A DNA stretch of 64,000 bases. Origin: Wurfbainia villosa. Taxonomy: Eukaryota; Streptophyta; Magnoliopsida; Zingiberales; Zingiberaceae. The stretch is from the NCBI GenBank assembly GCA_025175895.1, contig CM045987.1, positions 31,274,113 to 31,338,112 on the forward strand, written 5' to 3'. How positions within the stretch are numbered: the stretch's first letter is position 1; each line of letters begins with the position of its first letter. Below the pieces are notes generated by a model. That model had not been told where the DNA came from. It searched no databases and saw nothing but the letters and a program-made list of their open reading frames with translations. The translations under genes were made by a program, and so were the position numbers. Shown piece by piece: positions 56,268-64,000 of this stretch.

Positions 56268-58964
56268 ATGTCCTCCTCTTCCTCCACCACCCCCTGGTAG
56301 GAAATCACACCCAGTCAACTCACCTTCAATCATTCCTTTTTCCGTCGCAACCCTAAATACCTCCCCGAAGATACCACCGTCGTCATCCCCAAAAAATCCC
56401 AATGCTCCCATCAACCTCCGCCTGGAACAACCACCCTATTCACAGGACAACTGGAAGGAGGTCTTCACTTTCCCCTTTCAAAACCTCTCTACCACATCCT
56501 TTTTTACTACGACCTCCCAGTCAATCAACTAACACCCAACTCCCTCCGCATCCTTGTAGGCACCATCATCATTTTCCATCATCTTAACATCTCACAAGTA
56601 CCCCATATATTCCACTATCTTTATCAGCTAAAAGTGGTCAAATCCGGCGTCTTCTATTTCATGGCTCGCCAGGGCTATCAGTTCCTTACTGATATGCCTA
56701 CATCCCACAAAGGTTGGAAAGACCTTTATTTTTACCTTACTATGGATCCTCCCCTTCCATTCTCATCCCACTGGAAAATTGCTCTCCCCGATCTACCCGA
56801 CCCAAAAACTGTTAAACCCTCCATTGACTTTCCCTCCATCAAAGCCAAACTGAGAAACAAGTATTTCAGTATCACCGAACTTTTGAAAGAGCCCATCTTA
56901 TCTTATTATGGGATATCACCAATTCCCTCACTAGATGGACACCCTATCGGTAAGTTTCCCTTTTTCCTTTTACAACAATTGGCTTTATATAAAAAATACT
57001 ATTAGATTACTCCTTAACCTGTAAACCCACAACATATCCCAGTTCCTAATCATATTCTTCTGCCATCATGTACCAAAACCCTATCATATATGTATACACA
57101 ACATGCTACCATACAATTTCTATATCCTTAAAATACAATTCTACATATCCCTCAATTAACAATACCTGTACTGGCACTGTTAGCTTGTGCCAAAAACTAA
57201 ACTATTATTATCAAATTTTGCATATTTACTGAATTTACAATACTTAATCACATTCTATCCTTACAGAAGACATGATGAGCACAACCATTGCTAGGACCTT
57301 GGCTAATCAACAGAAGAAGAGAAAAAGATCATATACCACATCATCTTCCACCCTCGAGCCGCTCACCTCAGTAACTAGCCCTTACTCATCCTTTACTGCT
57401 TACAATAAATATACTAATAGTCCTTAACAGCATTACATATATTTCTTTGCCACAGGTCCCTCCTGAATTAATAAAAGTCCCCATCATCACCTTTGATGAA
57501 CCAGATCAACCCCCACATACATTTGTTAATATCCCCCTTCCTCCACAAACAGAACCAATCCCCAATCTCTTCCCATTCATAATCCCCGCATATCCTTCTG
57601 ACCCTCTTTTCACCATTCCTCCCTTAAATCCTCTTCCCTCCTCTGACTCACCTACTCCCAGTTCCCCTTCTGACACCCATATTGAACCCATCAACCTGTC
57701 CTCTTCACCTTCCTTCTCCTCCTCTATAGATGAACTCCCCTTATCCTCCTTGTTCCCTACTAGACACCAAAAAATCCCTCCTCCCTTCATTCCATCAAAA
57801 CAAGAATTTACTAACCCTTCTCCTCTAGATCTGCTAGTTCAAGCAGTGTCTGACACTCTCCCTAGCCAACTCATTACCCCTCTCCCCACCACATTGGCAC
57901 TCCCTTCTTCAGCTCCTACTTCTGAAATTCATCCTCCAACCACAGATTCGCCTCCCATACAGACTACCTTTCCCCCCTCTACCTTCCATGCTCCAGCTAT
58001 TCTTCAAGAATTAGCAGAGAGTCTTCGAACAGTAAGTTCCTTACTTAACACTTAAATTTTCATATACCCCTAACTTACTTCTTAATTTTTAACATTTCAA
58101 AGTACTTCAAAAATTCAGTCTTTTGAACAGTGGTACAATGAATACTAGAATAAGTTCTGCCAACCTTCAACTTCATTTGTAGAACCATTACCATCCCTCA
58201 TAAGATCAGACATACCTTCCACATCCTTCAAAGGCATCAAAGTAAATTTTGAAGAAACTACCATCAATCAAGGCATACAGACTGATCTACCCTCTTCCCC
58301 AAATCGAGCAGCAAGAGAAAATGAACTTTAGAAAAAAGTAAACTGGCTGCAGCTTCAAGTTGAGACCCTCTCGATCGATCAGGAAAAAATGATATCAGAA
58401 CACGAAAAAGAACTCTCCCTCAAAGATGCACACATAAAGCGACTACAAGAGCAGATTAGAACATCAGAAAAAACCATAGCCTACCAACAATCCGAAATCC
58501 TCAAATGGAAACAAAAGGAAAGCTACTGGCACCTCTATACTGGCGAATTATGTCAACTCTTAGAAGATGTCATAGACGCCCATCTAGATCTGAAAGCGGC
58601 CATCTATACTAGCTTAGATGAGTTCCACTTTAAGTTCAACATTCTACAACAACATCTCCATATATTGGCCAATACTGCTCACGACTAAACCATCAGAGCC
58701 AAGCAACTGCATCAAAAACCGTATCAATTAAAAGAGATGAAAGCTGAAAGATGGGCAACAGAGCAGATGAAAATTTTAAAAAGATACTCTGAGCAAATAA
58801 GCAAACACTTCCAAAGAGGATTCGAGGGTGCCTTATACCAGGCCAATGAGAAGAAGTACTTTATATATGGTGCACCTTTCCATGAGCTCGACCTAGAAGA
58901 AACATACAGAAGTATTCCTCTAGAGGCCTTTCTAATTGGCTCTGATACTGACTCAGAGCAATAA
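56268..58964 (+). pseudogene. Antisense gene 1 (aORF1): four-exon Tat-type antisense protein
   Basis: Exons 56268-56949, 57267-57370, 57456-58031 and 58119-58964 add to 2208 nt, a multiple of three; all introns (317, 85, 87 bp) are GT..AG with GTAAGT/GTAACT donors and TTACAG/CCACAG/ATTCAG acceptors, and phases agree. Four in-frame stops spoil it: TAG 56298, TAG 58146, TAG 58329, TAA 58686. Exon 1 encodes a globular domain (FFRRNPKYLPED, YHILFYYDLPVNQLTPNS, GYQFLTDMPTSHKGWKDLYFYL) resembling the 'putative gypsy type transposon' family (Transposase_28 in Pfam, from memory). Exon 2 has a basic NQQKKRKRSY patch, possibly nuclear. Exon 3 is Pro/Ser-rich. Exon 4 is a long coiled coil with an acidic end (GSDTDSEQ). 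Function unknown. Alternative: a captured host gene. Confidence 0.75.
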
Positions 58965-59418
58965 CTTTCAAAATATATCCTTGTAATATTTTGAACAACT
59001 ACATTTTAATTTACGAACCAATTTTCTATACTTGAACATCCTTTACAATGAATGTCTATTCCCTCGAATTGTGCTCATTTCTGCATTATTTTGCATTTCC
59101 CTATACAAGTTCATTAGTCTCTTTCGTAAAAAAAAATACACCCCTTACTAACTATACTGTTAGTCTGCGCATAAAAATACACCTCCTTTCAAAAATTCCT
59201 TGCCAAAAAGCATCATTTATCATCCAAAAATTTTCCCGCCCAATTATCCTATAATGGAAACTATTATACCCCCATCTTACCCTATCAACAAACTGAATTC
59301 TTCACCTACCCACTATTTTCACCCTAACAAACCCATGCCCCTCAATCCTAGAATCACCACTTCACCACATCAAGTGAGAAAAGTTGTTATTTCCCTCCCA
59401 TCTAGACCTTTTCCTCAT

Positions 59419-59427
59419 CTATAAATA
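59419..59427 (+). promoter_or_regulatory. TATA box candidate of antisense gene 2
   Basis: CTATAAATA, 79 bp before the ATG at 59498. Confidence 0.6.
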
Positions 59428-59497
59428 TAGAAACTCCTTCCTCCTTTTATACTGAAAATAAACCCTTCAAAACATAGTACCTTACATCTTCAAGAAA

Positions 59498-60977
59498 ATG
59501 CAACCCATCACCCCAATTCCTCGCCCTTGGTTTGCTTCCACACGCTCCAAAATGATAGGGGAACACTGCCAATCCCTCTCCTCCTGCATTCAACTTCCCT
59601 CCGGATATCACATCATTGTAGCAAACTCCACTGAATGCTCTCACCTTCCTCCCAGATGCACCAAGGCTTTCTTCTTAGACCAAATAGAAGTTGGTTTATT
59701 TTTCCCTATCCATCCCTTCCTTCTTGAAATATCATAATACTTTTCTGTCCCCCTAAACCAATTAAGCCCCAACTCATTTCGGTTTATGCTTGGCTTTTAC
59801 CTTATTACTTTCTTTCTACCAATCATTCCCTTAGCCTTCCTTTTCCACTACTTTTTCCAAATAAAATCATCGAAAATAGGCATATTTTAAATCCAAGCCC
59901 GGTCAGATTTTCAATTTCTTACAGGCATACCTTCACCCCATGAAGGCTGGAAAGAACATTACTTCTTCATGCACTATACTTCTCCTTTTCCTTTTCCCTC
60001 AACATGGTTAACTACCCTTCCTTCTTGACCCTCCTTAAACTCTTATCGAGACAATGAATAATACCATATGATTACATTATAACTCTCAGAAGAACAATTT
60101 GACTTAAACCATCTTTTAGGCAAATCTGCAATGTCAATAATTAGAAATAGTTACCGCTTACAGTCGACTGGCATGCTCGGTAAGTCTCCCAACCTCAAGT
60201 ATATTCCCGCATACCATTTTTGAACTTGCAAATTTTAACTTACATCTCTTATTCCAAAGTCTCTCCTATTGCAAGCTACTGACCAAAACCCTCCATCATC
60301 ATGCAACAATCTTGTTCCACCCCCTCCTCACCAATTAACACTTCTTCAACCTCTTCCCATTTGCCAAACCCCACCAACACCCATTTCCTCCTCTTCCATA
60401 CCCGATCTACCAGATTCTTTACTATCTAGTATCAATGAGGTTACCATATTACTTTCCTATAATTCCCCTTTCTCAATAATAATACCTTCTTTTTCAGGGC
60501 ATCAGCAGCATAAGTCACCTAAACAACCAATGGATTCAATATACTAACACTCTTAAAAAGGAACTATAGGAGTATCAAACCAGAGAATCATCACTAAAAC
60601 AAGCCTATCAATAACTCGAAAGAGAATTGTAAGCATCTCTTATAAAAGCACAAGCCGACCGAGTAGAACTATCATCTCTCCAATTCTAGACCCCCTTCTT
60701 ACAGAATACTTTAAACATTATGAAGTCTCGACCACATTCAGAAAGAAACAATACTGCTCAAGAACCCTTCTGGACTTCATCTGCCATAAATGATCTGTTC
60801 CTAGATAGAGGATTTTCCTTTCTACAATGGGGCTTCCAGGATTGCATCGCATAATTCAAGGCAGCCGGTTATCCTCCTCCCAAGCACTATACTAGTTTCT
60901 TAGACATGGGCAGCACCATTGACCGTACTCAGCCTGAACTACTATCTTTTCCATTTCCTCTTGATGAGAAAATGTGA
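59498..60977 (+). pseudogene. Antisense gene 2 (aORF2): decayed paralogue of aORF1
   Basis: One frame runs from MQPITPIPRPWF at 59498 to a GTAAGT donor at 60180, interrupted by five stops; it ends in phase 1, as exon 1 of aORF1 does. It contains VGLFFPIHPFLLEIS, VPLNQLSPNSFRFMLG and FQFLTGIPSPHEGWKEHYFFM, clearly related to aORF1 (PVNQLTPNSLRILVG, YQFLTDMPTSHKGWKDLYFYL). A Pro/Ser-rich piece (60269-60490) matches exon 3. The last exon begins after TTTTTCAG at 60498, includes NQWIQYTN and a coiled coil with several TAG/TAA stops, and ends with GFSFLQWGFQDCIA, YPPPKHYTSFLDMGSTID at TGA 60975-60977. Exon 2 was not found. Confidence 0.7.
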
Positions 60978-61506
60978 CTTGTACCCATCATAGCAATGTT
61001 TAACTTGTCTTTATTACCTTGTTTTCTCCGCAAACAAATCATTCATTTTACAATGTTTTACATGATTGAACCAAGTACACTACTGATTCACATCCCATAA
61101 CCTTGTTAGTAAATCTCCCTCAATCATTTTTTAAGCAAAAACATGAGGCGCTCAAAATTTAACTAATCATGTTTTATGCCATGTCCCTTTATTAAAATAA
61201 CATCCTAATAGAAATAGAACTTAACCTATGTCATAACTGCTCGGGAAATAAATGACCATTCAAACAAATTTTATTACCAAAACAACCCTTCCCTACAAAC
61301 ATCCTTACTGCTCGGGAAATATGCTATTGCTCGATCAAACGCATATTTTCACAAACAACCCTTCTCATCTTGCCAACCATAAGATTTATATTTCTGAGAT
61401 GCCACTACTTCAAATTAATGAAATAACCCTTTAAATTTTCAACCTCCTCGGTACCATTTACAACTCCTGGGAACCCCCACTTATCCCATCATCTTCCCCC
61501 TTTTTC

Positions 61507-61516
61507 CTATAAAAAC
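61507..61516 (+). promoter_or_regulatory. TATA box candidate of antisense gene 3
   Basis: CTATAAAAAC, 58 bp before the ATG at 61574, a normal plant TATA-to-start distance with a short leader. Confidence 0.6.
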
Positions 61517-61573
61517 TGAACCCCTGATCCTCCTCTTTCATCTTCTTTTTTATCATCACCCTTTCCCCCCTCC

Positions 61574-61840
61574 ATGGCTTCTCCTTCCCGTCCTATCCTT
61601 ATAAGTTCTGACACAAACTCCTCCACTGAATCACAGACTCGATCCACAATAACTTTCGCATATCACCCTCTACCCTTTACATGGCTCTTTCGTTCCCCAT
61701 TCCCTTCCTTCAGCAACCGCTTATGGCGCCCTCCAATATTGCAACAGCAAGCTCAACCAAATCCCATACCAGCTTCCGAAGAAGAAGATGTTCTCATAGT
61801 AATCAGGGGAGACTCCTCTATGGGCTCTTCTCCCCCTTAG
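61574..61840 (+). CDS. Antisense gene 3 (aORF3): small intact ORF of unknown function
   Basis: 88 codons, no stop, MASPSRPILISSDTNSSTES ... ASEEEDVLIVIRGDSSMGSSPP. Ser/Pro-rich N-terminus, a central aromatic/Arg stretch (FTWLFRSPFPSFSNRLWRPP) and an acidic-hydrophobic end (EEEDVLIVI). No signal peptide or known domain that I recognise. A TATA box lies 58 bp upstream and an AATAAA polyadenylation signal at 61949-61954, 109 bp past the stop, so the unit looks expressible. A second ORF in another frame (61681-61914) is a shadow. May be specific to this retroelement family; coding status uncertain. Confidence 0.45.
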   Translation: MASPSRPILISSDTNSSTESQTRSTITFAYHPLPFTWLFRSPFPSFSNRLWRPPILQQQAQPNPIPASEEEDVLIVIRGDSSMGSSPP

Positions 61841-61948
61841 TTTTTTATATAAAAAGATGTTCCAGTCATTTAACTTTTTATGAAGAATCATGTATCTTTC
61901 TTCTTATATGCTAAGTGTTATGTATTGCACAATGACAAAGGATTTCCA

Positions 61949-61954
61949 ATAAAA
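61949..61954 (+). terminator. Polyadenylation signal candidate for aORF3
   Basis: AATAAA 109 bp after the aORF3 stop. Confidence 0.4.
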
Positions 61955-62163
61955 GTATCCTCACAAAAGTCCACATGATGCTATTGTCTTACTTATGAAT
62001 AATTGCAGAATCCTTCTAAAAATGAATAATCATGTATTTCCCAAAATTATTGATAAAACTTGTTGATACATTCATATGACAAACAAATGATAACAGCACA
62101 CCCTTTCTGGAAAAAAAACTATTACCCACAACTTCACGAAAGATCTAAAATGTAAATTTCACA

Positions 62164-62470
62164 ACCTCTTTATCCACTAAAATAGGGTCGTAAATGATAT
62201 ACATTCCAAGGCCTTGATAACAATCTTCCTTAGGCATCCTTCAAATAGTAAGCCCCCACTCCCACTTGTCTTTCCACTTGAAAAGGTCCTTCCCACTTGG
62301 GTCCCAGCTTGCCTTTAGATCCTTTAGGTAGCACCTTTTTTAGCACCAAATCTCCCACCTGAAAATAATGAGACACTACCTTTTTATTAAAAAATTTAAT
62401 TACCTGTGACCTATATCTTTCAGCATTATACGCGGTCGTATCCCTCTTTTCTTGAATCAAGTCTAATTCC
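62164..62470 (-). pseudogene. pol: Tat-like integrase C-terminus
   Basis: Minus strand from the LTR junction: ELDLIQEKRDTTAYNAERYR, FFNKKV, HYFQVGDLVLKKVLPKGSKG, KLGPKWEGPFQVERQ, GAYYLKDA, a TAA at 62230, then in the same frame LSRPWNVYHLRPYF. These are the conserved FxxGDLVL(R/K)KV, W(E/Q)GPF and RPWN..HLRPYY blocks of the non-chromovirus Tat/Athila integrase tail; there is no chromodomain. The N-terminal part lies beyond the inserted element at 62471 and outside the window; the six residues MLLHQQ before ELD belong to that LTR. Confidence 0.9.
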
Positions 62471-63525
62471 TGTTGGTGCAGGAGCACCAGATAATCGAAC
62501 CTGTGTTTTGATTATGGCAAAGACACAAAGTTAAGTTTACATCATTATCTCACGAGCTAAATCGAGTGTGCAGAAAAGTACTAAAGCTGGAGCTAAAGGC
62601 TAGCGACACCCAGAGGAAGCCGCGGTGGTCGGGCGACACTCGAGTGACTTCGGAGGGAGCCAAAGGAATCAAGTGGAAGGCAGGAAGCGAGAGCTACAAA
62701 GTAAGTATCGAGGTAAGCTCATGTGAGTGAGAGATGGTAAGGTCGTGTCCTCTGTTAGGGGACGACCGTAGGCTATGATCTGACTAAGACTTCCTGTGGA
62801 AGGTCTAGGTCAAGATCGGATGGTTAGAAATCATCGCATTTACTATTTTCCATGCTAACCTCTTACTGTAGAGAAGTGCCCAGGCTGGCAGTCGACTGCT
62901 AGACATTGGGCAGTCGATTGATGCTCATCAGTTGACTGATGGCAAAGAATCAACCTTTGCGCTAGGTCAAAATGAATAAGGTTTAACGCGGCCACTTTGC
63001 GATAAAATTTTGTACAACTTCATGATCTATTTCAAAAGATGAGGAGACATATTCAGAGGCCAAACTCTATAAAAGGAGGGGAGGATTCCAACTCCAAAGA
63101 TCATCAAGATTATTCTCAAGTGCTCCTACAATGCCAAAGCTCCAACACTGTCATAACGTCGTTGCGACGACAAGTTCTAATCCTCTTTGTCGGCAGCAGC
63201 AACAAGTAACATATTTTGTTATTGTATTCTTTGTTTTTATTTGTAACGAGGTGAGGTAGGCTTGTTGCCTCATCCTCGTACTTTCGGTTTTGTGATCGTT
63301 GTCTCCTACCTCCAACGAGGAGGAGACGTTATAGTGTTTTGTCCTCCATACGCGGTCTAGGACCATTAGGGCCTTTGAGTATCAACCACTGGGTTGTGAA
63401 CCAAGTAAAAATAAACGTGTATTTTTATTTTTCCGTTGTGCATACTCGTGTATCGAACGAACGAACGAAAAGATTTACGCTCGCTATTCAACCCCCCCCC
63501 TCTAGCGACGCTTCTCGATCCAACA
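62471..63525 (+). repeat. 5' LTR of the right-edge element (1055 bp)
   Basis: TGTTGGTGCAGGAGCACC ... CTCGATCCAACA. An 8+8 inverted repeat GGTGCAGGAGCACC is at its very start. Exact CAGTCGACTG at 62889-62898 with two more variants to 62943, TATAAAAG at 63068-63075, and ATTCAACCCCCCCCC before the end. Confidence 0.9.
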
Positions 63526-63527
63526 AT

Positions 63528-63539
63528 TGGTATCAGAAC
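63528..63539 (+). other. Primer-binding site of the right-edge element
   Basis: TGGTATCAGAAC two bases after the LTR; initiator tRNA-Met complement with one mismatch. Confidence 0.85.
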
Positions 63540-63636
63540 GGGGGCGCTATGATTTGGTGAAACCACCAATCTAGCACTTTTTGGTTTTCCTTTCGTGTTT
63601 TCGAGTCATGTTTTTTTTAGGATTTTTTCCTCCCAC

Positions 63637-63935
63637 ACTACTAATCCAAGACGAAGTCTTGGTACGCTTCTTTTGGTTGTGTGTTTGCAAGTATTCTCTT
63701 TTGGAGTAGTCGACGGTAAAACGATCATAACTTTTCACACAAGTGGACTCACAAAACGATCTACCTACCAAATCAAAGCTATTTCCAGCCCCAAAAACCA
63801 ACATTTAGTACCCTTTCGGGGACATCGAAGGTCGTAAGTTGTTAGTTTTTATTAGTTTCTTGTTCTTCTCATTTATTTCTATTTATTTCCTATTATTACC
63901 CGCACTACTAATCCAAGACCAAGTCTTGGAATTCC
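63637..63935 (+). repeat. Duplicated hairpin in retroelement leader
   Basis: CACTACTAATCCAAGACGAAGTCTTGG (as two parts: CACTACTAAT and the stem CCAAGAC-GAA-GTCTTGG, 63646-63662) recurs at 63904-63929 as CCAAGAC-CAA-GTCTTGG. Both have perfect 7-bp stems and 3-nt loops. Confidence 0.85.
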
Positions 63936-64000
63936 CTTTGGTTTTTATTCATGTTTTGTAAGATACTTAATGGCTCACATTGAGGGGTATAGCACCACCC

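Larger units (their letters stand above)
55871..62470 (-). mobile_element. Tat-like Ty3/gypsy element, 3' region with antisense genes
   Basis: The minus strand carries the integrase C-terminus (62470-62164). Downstream of it in element orientation lie three plus-strand genes (aORF1-3). Antisense ORFs between pol and the 3' LTR are known from the Tat branch of plant Ty3/gypsy elements, which fits the integrase tail. The 3' LTR should lie left of aORF1, but I could not set its border. The element was cut on the right by the LTR at 62471. Between genes: 58965-59418 (AT/CT-rich, no motif), 60978-61506 (a direct repeat of ACTGCTCGGGAAATA at about 61230 and 61306, otherwise nothing), 61955-62163 (nothing recognised). 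Confidence 0.7.
62471..64000 (+). mobile_element. LTR retrotransposon, 5' LTR and leader, runs off right edge
   Basis: LTR 62471-63525, PBS at 63528, leader to the window end. Inserted in the Tat-like integrase. No coding part is visible yet. PBS type (initiator tRNA-Met) and LTR modules resemble the copia and gag-only families here. ORFs 63151-63837 are LTR or leader shadows. Confidence 0.85.

Noticed and set aside
57506..57790. Minus 94-aa Gly/Glu-rich ORF
   Set aside because: Shadow of the Pro/Ser-rich exon 3 of aORF1.

Overview
The window is an intergenic block of a flowering-plant genome made almost entirely of LTR retrotransposons inserted into one another. I see no host gene, rRNA, tRNA gene or CRISPR array. 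The plant assignment rests on the element types: copia-type gag with CCHC knuckles, Tekay-like Ty3/gypsy pol with a chromodomain, a Tat-like integrase tail with antisense genes, a CACTA-like end, and primer-binding sites matching initiator tRNA-Met (TGGTATCAGA). I could not identify the species; the nesting suggests a large, repeat-rich genome.

Layout. 1-1407: minus-strand LTR of an element running off the left edge. 1408-6433: gag-only element 1a (minus). 6434-11645: gag-only element 2c (plus). 11646-14065: 5' end of a copia element, 4a (minus). 14066-14673: CACTA-like terminal fragment. 14674-30152: copia element 4b (minus; LTR, gag, protease, start of integrase), split by a gypsy solo LTR (14834-25633, TSD GTTTA) that itself carries gag-only element 2a (16009-22604) and a TRIM (22662-23383, TSD TACAC). 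30153-32140: 5' half of gag-only element 1c (plus). 32141-45341: two decayed Tekay-like gypsy copies joined head to head near 38.98 kb, each with one 3.6-3.8 kb LTR. 45342-54376: 3' part of gag-only element 2b (plus), split by complete gag-only element 1b (45667-51088, TSD GAAAA). 54377-55870: minus-strand LTR fragments and a 90-bp repeat. 55871-62470: 3' region of a Tat-like gypsy element with integrase on the minus strand and three plus-strand antisense genes. 62471-64000: 5' LTR and leader of another element, entering from the left and leaving at the right edge.

Two gag-only families (1: 1a, 1b, 1c; 2: 2a, 2b, 2c) have LTRs, a PBS, a polypurine tract and one gag ORF, but no protease, integrase or reverse transcriptase that I can find. 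They look like TR-GAG non-autonomous elements that would need enzymes in trans, plausibly from a copia relative such as 4b, whose Gag also ends in a WVPKS motif.

The most unusual signals are these. (i) A 10-bp perfect palindrome, CAGTCGACTG, is scattered upstream of the TATA box in LTRs of several different families. (ii) The LTRs carry tandem arrays of short hairpins whose arms co-vary. (iii) The Tat-like element carries a four-exon antisense gene with clean GT-AG introns, a degraded paralogue, and a small intact ORF, each preceded by its own TATA box. Disabling mutations are mostly C-to-T type stops, as expected for methylated, silenced repeats.
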